A DNA stretch of 64,000 nucleotides, taken from JBAXTE01 sp963556065 (lineage in GTDB: Bacteria > Bacteroidota > Bacteroidia > Bacteroidales > WCHB1-69). Position numbers and translations under genes: made by a program. The DNA is taken from assembly GCA_963556065.3 (NCBI GenBank), contig CAUVYH020000018.1, positions 1 through 64,000 of the forward strand, given 5' to 3'. This document shows, piece after piece, positions 35,175-43,473 of the stretch; position 1 is the first letter of the stretch; each line of letters starts with the position of its first letter. The notes under the pieces are model-generated. The model was not told the origin of the DNA and did not search any database. It saw only the letters and a program-made list of their open reading frames with translations.

Positions 35175-35510
35175 TTATTCTTTTATTAAATTATAAATTA
35201 ACCCGTTGATTTCGAATGCCGGCAAACCGGTTGATAATACAGGAATTCCTTCTATTATAGCTTGCTGGAGCATGTCCGGATCGGGTTGAAACCCTTTAAC
35301 CAGGATAATTGCCGCCAATTCTTTTAGGGATGCGATAGCCATCACATTTTTATGAGTCTGCAAGGTTATCCAAACCATTCCTGCTTCGGCATGCCCCATC
35401 ACATCACTCAATAAATCCGAAGAGTAACCTCCTGTTATCTGACGGTTAAGACCATCAGCACCGGCCACTACTACCAAATTTAATTTTTCCGATAACTCTT
35501 TTACATTCAT
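35175..35510 (-). CDS. Stand-alone DRTGG-domain protein (second copy)
   Basis: A 111-residue protein recognised as a DRTGG domain, with the conserved core ITGGYSSDLLSDVMGHAEAG near residues 25-45. DRTGG domains normally occur inserted in phosphotransacetylase or next to CBS domains, and are thought to bind a small ligand or to mediate regulation. Here the domain is alone. A paralogue lies at 37359-37703, at the head of the same operon. Its function is unknown; the context suggests a regulatory subunit for hydrogen metabolism. Confidence 0.75.
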   Translation of the reverse strand: MNVKELSEKLNLVVVAGADGLNRQITGGYSSDLLSDVMGHAEAGMVWITLQTHKNVMAIASLKELAAIILVKGFQPDPDMLQQAIIEGIPVLSTGLPAFEINGLIYNLIKE

Positions 35511-35547
35511 AACAAATTGAATATTATATTATTAAACCATTGATTAT

Positions 35548-36918
35548 TTAATCCTTAAAACTATTTTTATCTAATTTATTATCGCTCCAGATGCTTTTCA
35601 TTATTCTAATCGCTTCCCCCGGTTCGAGTTTTTCGTTTTGTTCTAAAATTTTTTGCACAAAAACACATTGTTTTATGCTCGCATCATTTTGTACAATATC
35701 CTCGGCTAACGACTGGCATGAAGGAGTACCGCAAATACCACAGTCCACCTGAGGCAAAGAACTGTTAATCTCGTAAATACGTTTCATCTTCACCATTGCT
35801 TCTGCCATATTATCATCAAGCTTAAGCATCGAACGGGGTGGAATTTTATCAACATGCGCATTTGCACGAAGATATTCCGAATTTTTCTGAATCAGTTTTA
35901 CAACATTTGTATTTTCGGATCCATGAACAAGGGTGCATTTGGAAGACCTGTTTTGAAGTTTATCTACCGTAAGGAAACGATTCCCCGAACATAATATTCC
36001 ACCGGCACAACTTTCGTCACAAGCACGAAGTTCAAGAAAATCAACACCATGAATTTCGTCGTTTTCCACTTTTTCCAAAAACTCAATAACATTAGTAATT
36101 TCGTCGATAGCCAAACTTTTAAAGTTTTTCATGCAATCGGTCTCTCCTCGAGTAAGGCTCCACTTAACCGCCATTGGAGATAACGGCTCAAATTGGTGTG
36201 AAGTTTCAATTTTATGCGAATTACTTTTTAACTGTTTAAAAATCCTGTTATAGAGATAATTCATATTTATCACCCCGTCAATCGTAGATTTGCTTTCGCC
36301 GACCGGACTCTTTATTGCCACAATTTTAGCTGCGCAAGGTGTTACATAGAATACCCCTATGTCTTTTGGCTCGACCCCCGAGTCGGCAAGCTCTTTCCTG
36401 ACATTTAAGGCTGTAATATCGAGAGGGGCTTTGAGTGGAATAATGTGATCGACAAGGGTTGGAAATTTTATCTGAATAAGCCTTACAATGGCCGGACAAA
36501 ACGAAGAGATTAGCGGACGAGTAGCCTTACCTTCTATTGTTTCTTTGTATAGCTGAGTCAAAAACATCGCTCCTTGTTCTACTTCATAAACATGAGTAAA
36601 CCCCAATTCAAAAACAGCATCTAAAACTTCTTTGTGATCATATTTTTCAGGAAACTGACCTGTAAAAACCGCCGGTATGAGTGCAATTCTATGCTTGAAG
36701 GCAAAAATATCATTAAAATCATCTTGATGAACAATTATAGCACCGACAGGGCAAACCCGATAACATTCACCACAATCGACACAACGATTTTCAATCAGGT
36801 GAGCTTTTCCACTTTTTACCCGAATCGCTTCCGTAGGACATATCATCATACAGTGAGAACATCCTATACAGATATCTTCCCTAAACTTGAGTGCGTGATG
36901 AAATTGTTCTGTACTCAT
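35548..36918 (-). CDS. [FeFe]-hydrogenase-like protein, likely sensory (altered proton-relay site)
   Basis: A 456-residue protein (start at the ATG at 36918 rather than the TTG three codons upstream). Two ferredoxin [4Fe-4S] motifs (C17-x2-C20-x2-C23-x3-C27 and C46-C56) lead into an [FeFe]-hydrogenase large-subunit-like domain. In L1 the usual TSCCP reads SSFCP: the proton-relay cysteine is Phe140, while the cluster ligand C141 remains. L2 is TPCAAK (C195) and L3 is ACDESCAGG (C300, C304), so all four ligands to the [4Fe-4S] part are kept. A C-terminal FeS domain (CGICGTPSC plus a later Cys; C393, C396, C401, C418) ends the chain. Altered L1 cysteines are seen in group C/D sensory hydrogenases. 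No PAS domain is present. Confidence 0.8.
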   Translation of the reverse strand: MSTEQFHHALKFREDICIGCSHCMMICPTEAIRVKSGKAHLIENRCVDCGECYRVCPVGAIIVHQDDFNDIFAFKHRIALIPAVFTGQFPEKYDHKEVLDAVFELGFTHVYEVEQGAMFLTQLYKETIEGKATRPLISSFCPAIVRLIQIKFPTLVDHIIPLKAPLDITALNVRKELADSGVEPKDIGVFYVTPCAAKIVAIKSPVGESKSTIDGVINMNYLYNRIFKQLKSNSHKIETSHQFEPLSPMAVKWSLTRGETDCMKNFKSLAIDEITNVIEFLEKVENDEIHGVDFLELRACDESCAGGILCSGNRFLTVDKLQNRSSKCTLVHGSENTNVVKLIQKNSEYLRANAHVDKIPPRSMLKLDDNMAEAMVKMKRIYEINSSLPQVDCGICGTPSCQSLAEDIVQNDASIKQCVFVQKILEQNEKLEPGEAIRIMKSIWSDNKLDKNSFKD

Positions 36919-36930
36919 AATCCTCAAACG

Positions 36931-37350
36931 TTATTCGTTTTTAAAATAATTCACCATTAACACCGTTGTTCCAACACCAACTACACTGTTAACGATCAGT
37001 TCATCCATGTTGTTCTTCATATTAGGCAATCCCATTCCTGCGCCGAATCCCATTTCACGAACCTCGGGAGATGCAGTTGAAAATCCGGCTTGCATCGCCT
37101 TATCAATATCCAAGATACCGGGACCCTCGTCAATAATCTTAATTTGGATTTTATCTTCAGAGTAATCCACTTCAACTTTTCCCCGGTAAGCATGAGCGAC
37201 TACATTCACTTCTGCTTCATATAACGCAACAACTGTGCGTTTAATGATTGAGCCATCGACGTTGAGTTGTTTTAAGAACTTCTTGACGCTGCTCGATATG
37301 GTTCCTGCCGTGGAAAAATCGCCCCCTTCTATTTTATAATCAAAATGCAT
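36931..37350 (-). CDS. RsbW-like GHKL ATPase of the hydrogenase operon
   Basis: A 139-residue small ATPase of the anti-sigma-factor/serine kinase type. The N-box is VALYEAEVNVVAHAY, the G1 box DEGPGI, and the G2-like segment GFGAGMGLPNMKNN. RsbW-type proteins bind sigma factors or STAS partners and phosphorylate them. No STAS or sigma-factor gene is nearby, so a different target is likely; the adjacent hydrogenase-like sensor gene begins 12 bp downstream. It starts with a strong Shine-Dalgarno sequence (37355-37360). It is the second GHKL protein in the operon. Confidence 0.8.
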   Translation of the reverse strand: MHFDYKIEGGDFSTAGTISSSVKKFLKQLNVDGSIIKRTVVALYEAEVNVVAHAYRGKVEVDYSEDKIQIKIIDEGPGILDIDKAMQAGFSTASPEVREMGFGAGMGLPNMKNNMDELIVNSVVGVGTTVLMVNYFKNE

Positions 37351-37354
37351 TTTC

Positions 37355-37360
37355 CCTCCT
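37355..37360 (-). promoter_or_regulatory. Strong Shine-Dalgarno site of the RsbW-like gene
   Basis: AGGAGG on the minus strand, 4 bp before the ATG at 37350; it overlaps the stop codon of the upstream DRTGG gene. Confidence 0.7.
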
Positions 37361-37703
37361 AATAAACTGGATGAATCCCATGTGAATACAAAATGCCCGA
37401 AGTTTTAAATGTAGAATAAGGAGTTGTAATAAGGACCATATCATTATCTTGAGCTATTTCCTTCATTTCGGGAGTAACAACTTTGTTACGTGTAAATAAA
37501 AGACAACTAATGTCGGACATTTCAGCAGTTCGAATGGTTTGCACATTTACCAACCCTGTAATCAACAGTAAATCGTTTATTTTTACCGTTAGCACATCAC
37601 TCATCAAATCGGAAGCAAAAGCTATATTTACTTCTACATCCTGATGCTCTTCACCACAAACAATCTTGCCATTAATCAAACCAACAATTTCTTTAATTTT
37701 CAT
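37359..37703 (-). CDS. Stand-alone DRTGG-domain protein (first gene of the hydrogenase operon)
   Basis: A 114-residue DRTGG-domain protein. The core NIAFASDLMSDVLTVKIND lies near residues 26-45 and aligns with the copy at 35175-35510 (SDLLSDVM against SDLMSDVL). It is the first gene of the operon and so lies nearest to the promoter. It ends inside the ribosome binding site of the next gene, indicating translational coupling. The two copies are divergent paralogues and may form a heteromer. Ligand and partner unknown. Confidence 0.75.
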   Translation of the reverse strand: MKIKEIVGLINGKIVCGEEHQDVEVNIAFASDLMSDVLTVKINDLLLITGLVNVQTIRTAEMSDISCLLFTRNKVVTPEMKEIAQDNDMVLITTPYSTFKTSGILYSHGIHPVY

Positions 37704-38044
37704 GCTTTATAATCTGTCTTCATTATATATATTCTATGCAAAAATAGCTTGTTTTTTGTTATTAAAATAACAACAGAAACTCAACCGCCCTAATTTGTAA
37801 AGAATCTAAATAAAAGCACTAAAAATCAACGAGTTAAATAATTAAATTAATATATTGTTAATCGTTTTTCCAAGAATATTACCTACTGAATTGCAAGGAG
37901 AAAAATCACATAAAAAGAATTTGTTAAATTTTTATTTTTGTTATTTTTAATTAATTATCGGAAAAACATAGAAGGCCATGGCATAAAAATAAGTCTAAGT
38001 CGATAACAGAACCGACCTAGACTTATCCTAAAAATATGTTTTTT
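37704..38044. other. Intergenic region upstream of the hydrogenase operon
   Basis: 341 bp. A minus-strand -7 box TATTTTTG lies at 37739-37746, about 36 bp before the first gene of the hydrogenase operon, but no good -33 element sits at the usual distance. The thioredoxin terminator occupies 37989-38026. The rest is AT-rich and I see no clear operator. Confidence 0.5.
37989..38026 (-). terminator. trxA terminator
   Basis: A 14-base inverted repeat (37989-38002 and 38013-38026, one mismatch) with a 10-base loop, followed on the minus strand by five T. It isolates trxA from the hydrogenase operon. Confidence 0.75.
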
Positions 38045-38362
38045 TTATAGCAGTGCTTTAAGTTTTGCCTCTAAAGAAGCTTTTGAGGTCGCTCCCACTT
38101 GTTTATCCACGATTTCACCATTTTTAAAAAACAAAATTGTAGGAATGTTCCGAATTCCAAATTGAGCGGTTACATTCGAATTTTCATCTACATTCAGTTT
38201 GCCGATTACGGCTTTTCCCTCGTACTCAGCGGCAAGCTCTGCAACAAAAGGTCCGACTAAGCGACATGGTCCGCACCATTCCGCCCAAAAATCAACAATT
38301 GCAGGTTTGTCTGATTTTAACACCAGTTCTTCAAAATTTTGGTCTGTAAACTCTAAAGCCAT
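38045..38362 (-). CDS. trxA: Thioredoxin
   Basis: A 105-residue classic thioredoxin with the active site WAEWCGPCR (near residues 26-34), the cis-proline segment RNIPTILFF, and the C-terminal KASLEAKLKALL helix. It reduces protein disulfides in the cytoplasm. It lies 25 bp downstream of dnaE in the same direction and may be read through from it. Confidence 0.95.
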   Translation of the reverse strand: MALEFTDQNFEELVLKSDKPAIVDFWAEWCGPCRLVGPFVAELAAEYEGKAVIGKLNVDENSNVTAQFGIRNIPTILFFKNGEIVDKQVGATSKASLEAKLKALL

Positions 38363-38387
38363 AATGATAAGTTTTTATTTGTTTATA

Positions 38388-41300
38388 CTAATTTAATGAT
38401 ATTTTCAAGTCGTAATTTTTCACTTCGTAAATAAAATCAACAATGTTTACACGATATTTGTTCGATAGCAGTTCAAGCGCTTTGTCATCAAAATTTTTAA
38501 TTTTAATTTTCAGTGCACAACTTCCTGCTTTATCAATTACTAATTTCGAAAGCAAATCGACTAACGCCGTATCCACATCTTCCAAATTCATCTCTATCGT
38601 AACACTTCGGGCATATTTTTCGAGCACATTAGAGAGCAACATCATCTCTGTAATTTTAATATCAGGATCGGGGTTCTCTTCTTTTTTCCATGTAGGAACA
38701 GATATCTTTGCCCTTATATAAACAAAAAGCCCAACCTCAAACAAGTGTTTATTTTTCAAATAATCTTCTTTAAAAAGCGTAAGCTGAATTTGCCCATGAT
38801 AGTCTTCAATCGTAATTCGTCCGTACGGATTTCCGTTTTTCCCTACATTATGCTGAACGGCAACGACCATTCCTCCGAAAGAGACATCCTTGTTCAAAAA
38901 GTTGCGAAGGGACTCGTTTAGTTTTCCAATGTGCACATTACAAAAATTGGAAAGCACCAAACTATAATTATCAAGCGGATGTCCTGAAATATAGAACCCC
39001 GTAACCTCATTTTCCTGTTTTTTAATTGCTCAAGATTATTCCACGGTTCACATGTAGGAAGATTCGGATCCGGCAGCTGCTCCATCCCATTTTCATCTCC
39101 AAAAAGAGATGCTTGCGAAGAATTTTTTGACTCCTGAAAGTTGGTTGCATAACGAATCAACTTTTCAATAAACGACGTATTATCTTTATCAACATAAAAA
39201 AACTGAGCCCGGTGAATATTATTAAAGCTATCAAAAGCTCCTCCTTTTGCAAGTGATTCAATAACGCGCTTATTGCATGACCGAAGATTTATTCGTTTAA
39301 TAAAATCAAAAATAGATAGATAATTTCCATTCTCAGTCCGTTCATCAACAATTGCTTCTACTGCAGCTTCTCCCACACCCTTTAAAGCGCCCATTCCGAA
39401 CCGAATTTCGCCTGCTTTATTCACTGTAAACTTATTCTGAGACTCATTAACATCAGGGCCCAAAACATTAATCTTCATTCGTTTTGATTCCTCTATCAGT
39501 TTCGATATCTCATCAATATTGCTAAGATTATTGGTTAAGTTGGCTGCCATAAACTCTGCCGGATAATGCGCTTTAAGATATGCCGTCTGGTAAGCGACAT
39601 ACGAATAACAGGTGGAATGAGATTTATTAAAAGCATATTCGGCAAAAGCTTCCCAGTCGTGCCAAATTTTATTTACTTTTTCTATTTCCATTCCCCGTTC
39701 CACACAACCGTCCGCAAACTTGGCTTTCAACTTTTGCATAATCTCTATCTGCTTTTTCCCCATTGCCTTGCGTAATGTATCGGCTTCACCCTTAGTAAAA
39801 CCGGCCATAGCTTGCGACAAAAGCATCACCTGTTCTTGATAAACTGTAATCCCATACGTTTCGGAGAGATATTCTTCCATTACCGGATAGGTATATTCTA
39901 TTGGCTCTTTGCCTGATTTTCGGTTAATGAAATTTGGAATATATTGCATTGGTCCAGGTCGATAAAGCGCATTCATAGCAATAATGTCTTCAAAGCGGTT
40001 GGGCTTTAATTCCTGCAGATATTTTTTCATTCCAGGCGATTCAAACTGAAATACAGCCGTAGTTTCACCATTGCTAAAAAGTTCATAAGTAAGTTCATCA
40101 TCAATCGGAATAGTCTCAATGTCAAGATCTAATCCATAATGAAGTTTAATATTAATGAGTGTATCCTGAATAATTGAAAGTGTTTTTAACCCAAGAAAGT
40201 CCATTTTTAGCAACCCCACGGATTCAACTAATTTGCCTTCAAATTGGGTGACCGGAATTTCGGAATCTTTAGCTCTGCCGATCGGTGCAAAGTTTGTCAA
40301 ATCTTCGGGACTGATAATCACACCACAAGCATGAACACCGGTATTCCGAACCGACCCTTCGAGGGTTTGAGCAAACTTTAATGTTTTGCGAACCAAATCG
40401 GACCCATTTTCGGCAGCATCCTGTAATTCAGGGACTTTTTTAATGGCATCGGCAATTTTAATCTTCGGACCCTCAGGAATCATTTTTGCCAAGCGATCGG
40501 CTTCGGGTAAGGGTAATTTTAACACCCGAGCAACATCCCGAATAGCCGAACGAGCAGCCATTGAACCAAAAGTAATAATTTGAGCCACCCGATTTTTACC
40601 ATATTTACCAATTACATATTCCATTACTTTCTCTCGGCCAAAATCATCAAAGTCAATATCAACATCTGGCATTGAAATACGTTCCGGATTAAGAAAACGC
40701 TCAAACAGTAACTTATATTTAATCGGGTCTATATTTGTAATCTCAAGGCAATACGCCACTGCAGATCCGGCAGCAGATCCGCGGCCGGGACCAACTCGAA
40801 CACCAATGCTACGAGCGGCATGGATAAAATCCCAAACAATAAGAAAATAGCCCGGAAATCCCATTTTTTTGATTACACTCAGCTCAAATTCCATCCGCTC
40901 ACGAATTTCGGATGTGATCTCGTGCCATCGTTTGGCGGCACCTTCCCAAGCCAAATGTTCCAAATAGCTGAATTCATCCGGAAATGCTTCCGGAATTGGG
41001 AATACCGGCAATACGATGTCGCGCTGCAATGGATAAGACTCTATTTTATTTACAATTTCTCGAGTATTTTCCAACGCTTCGGGAAAGTCGGCAAAAAGCT
41101 CACTCATTTCCTCGGGAGTCTTCAAAAACTCATTACCCGTATAATGCAATCCTTCCGTATCATCAATATCCTTTCCTGTATTTAAACAAATCAGAATGGT
41201 ATGTGCATCGTAATCCTCTTTGTTTATGTAATGGACATCATTGGTTGCAATCAGTTTTATTCCATACTCTTTAGATAGCTGTTTTAAAGCACAATTTACC

Positions 41301-41893
41301 ATTATCTGGTCTGGAATACCATGATTTTGCATTTCAAAATAGAAATCATCCTTAAATATGGATAGATATTTATCAATAATCGGATAAACACCATCAAAAT
41401 TAAAAGAATAATGCTCGTAATCGATATCCTTTTCAATAGGATTGTAACGCATAATTGCCTGCGGCAATTCTCCTCCAAGGCAGGCCGACGAGGCAATAAT
41501 CCCCTCACTGTATTTCTTTAAAATTTCAAAATCAATTCGAGGGGTATAATAAAACCCTTCCGTAAAACCCATCGACACCAATTTTGAAAGGTTTTTATAC
41601 CCCTGATGGTTTTTGGCCAACAAGATTAAATGGTGGCCGCTTCTGTCTTCTTTACCGCTTTGACTAAATCTGGAACGTTCGGTAATATACACTTCGCACC
41701 CCAAAATAGGTTTAATTCCATTTTTTGTACACGTATTATAAAAATCCAGCACTCCATACATATTTCCATGATCGGTAATAGCAATAGCATCCATTCCGGT
41801 TTGCTTCGCTTTATTAACCAAACCCTGAACGCTTGCTGCTCCATCCAAAATGGAATATTGCGTATGTACATGTAAATGAGCAAAATAAGACAT
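38388..41893 (-). pseudogene. dnaE: DNA polymerase III alpha subunit, interrupted by a -1 frameshift (possible sequencing error)
   Basis: Two overlapping frames encode one DnaE of about 1168 residues. The first (start ATG 41893, MSYFAHLHVHTQYS) has the PHP domain, the palm with GPGRGSAAGS and the catalytic MPDVDIDFDDFGRE, and the fingers/helix-hairpin-helix region. The second (frame visible from 38960 to 38388) has the OB-fold and C-terminal domain. The switch is at the T6 run 39018-39023 (A6 in the mRNA). Adding one A gives the expected EQLKKQENEVTGFYISGHPL join, which is the conserved region before the OB-fold. DnaE is the replicative polymerase and essential, so the break is probably a homopolymer miscall. 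The promoter may be the TAAATTTG box at 41932-41939. Confidence 0.92.
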
Positions 41894-42353
41894 AAAGATA
41901 ATTTTCAATTATCGTTGAGAGAAAAATTTATCAAATTTACATATAATGATTGAGCAATAAGTTGATGTTTGATATTTTGTTGAAAAGTTTTAAGGAAATA
42001 ATCAAAATCATCTCACCCTTGAATGTTTTCGCCTCTAATGCCACATAGATACTCCTGCTTTGCTACAACACGATACTTCCAAGCCGGAACAAGTTTTTTT
42101 AAATCTAAAATCAGCCGTTTTCACCACCTCATTAAATTTGTCTATTGAAAAATCGAGAAGCGAAAGTAAAACTCATATTATTTTTGAGTAGATCCTAATT
42201 ACTTGAAAAATAACGACTATCGTTTTTTATTCTGTTTGACAGGAAAAAAGCCTAATTTTACAGCGAAGAAACTTTTTATAAAAAGAATCGCAAAGGAGAA
42301 CATTCATTATTAAGACACTAATAATTAGGAGTAAACTTTATACAAACAGCATT
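41894..42353. other. Non-coding stretch between dnaE and the HEAT protein gene
   Basis: 460 bp between divergent genes. A minus-strand TAAATTTG box at 41932-41939 probably serves dnaE. I see no gene, hairpin or repeat in the rest. Confidence 0.5.
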
Positions 42354-42872
42354 ATGAATATAGCCGAACTTTTAAACGACAAGAACCTAAAACCGAAAAT
42401 TAAAACCGAAACATTAAGCGGCTGGCTCATTAACAACACAATCAGTGCAGGTAACTTGACCTCATTTGCCGAAACAGCCAAGGATCCTGCAAAAGCAACT
42501 TGTATAGAAGCATTGGAGTTTGCCACAAAGCAAAATCCGGCAATAATTGATGAAGAGTGCTTCGAATTCATTACTCAATCTTTAACGAATAAAGCACCGA
42601 GAATAAAATGGGAATCGGCAAGAGTAATCGGCAATACAGCAAAATTATTCCCCAATAAACTGGAAAAAGCAATTACAAACTTATTAGATAATGCCGAGCA
42701 CGAAGGGACCGTTGTCCGCTGGAGCGCTGCTTTTGCTTTAGGCGAGATTTTAAAGCTCAAAACACAATTCAATAAAGACCTGATTATTATCATTGAAGCG
42801 GTGTGCGAAAGAGAAGAAAAAAACAGCATTAAAAAGATATATCTTAACGCGCTGAAAAAGGCCAATAAATAA
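42354..42872 (+). CDS. HEAT-repeat protein
   Basis: A 172-residue all-helical protein. The central part shows HEAT-like units (KNPAIIDEECFEFI-type helices, APRIKWESARVIGNTA, EGTVVRWSAAFALGEIL). It has no signal peptide or membrane segment, so it is cytosolic. Such small HEAT proteins usually act as binding scaffolds. The gene is alone between longer non-coding stretches, so context gives no hint of the partner. Confidence 0.65.
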   Translation: MNIAELLNDKNLKPKIKTETLSGWLINNTISAGNLTSFAETAKDPAKATCIEALEFATKQNPAIIDEECFEFITQSLTNKAPRIKWESARVIGNTAKLFPNKLEKAITNLLDNAEHEGTVVRWSAAFALGEILKLKTQFNKDLIIIIEAVCEREEKNSIKKIYLNALKKANK

Positions 42873-43473
42873 TCTATAAACAACAAAACGCTTCAGTATT
42901 CAGCTTATTCATCCATAGCCTAATCCCAATAATTTTATTTTTACTTGAAATACAAGGAATATGTAAGCAAGTTCATCGTGTTGGAAACAAGGTCCATTCA
43001 AATCGTAAAAGCACTTGCAAATTTGAATTCGGATCTCATTATTTTAAAGAAATCCCTATACAAACCGTTTTCATTTTGGTGAAAAATCTTGGGATTAATA
43101 CACCGGCAACTTTATTTTGACGGTATAATCAACCTTATAAATTATCAGAACAATACATAATAAAGCTTAATTAATTCATTTTTTTTAATTAAATTTGATG
43201 TCAAAACAAAATATAGTTATATATTTACAAATTATAATTGAATTAATGTTTACAATCTAAATAAGGTTATATTAATCAATCACACATTGCAGAACGGAAG
43301 CACGTACGGATTTATATTAATTTTAATTTAGAAACGGTTATGAAGATTAAATTATGTAGTTCAAATAGATCTTTATTAAGGAGAATTAGGCAATAAAGAT
43401 GGATTCATCTCGCTTTTAATCATTATACAACAAGGACTCCAGTTGGCAAATAATAATTTTAGAATAATTCGAT
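42873..43473. other. Non-coding stretch upstream of a histidine kinase
   Basis: About 600 bp, strongly AT-rich. A TAAATTTG box lies at 43190-43197 but is far (about 280 bp) from the kinase start and lacks a good -33 partner. Nothing else recognised. Confidence 0.45.
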
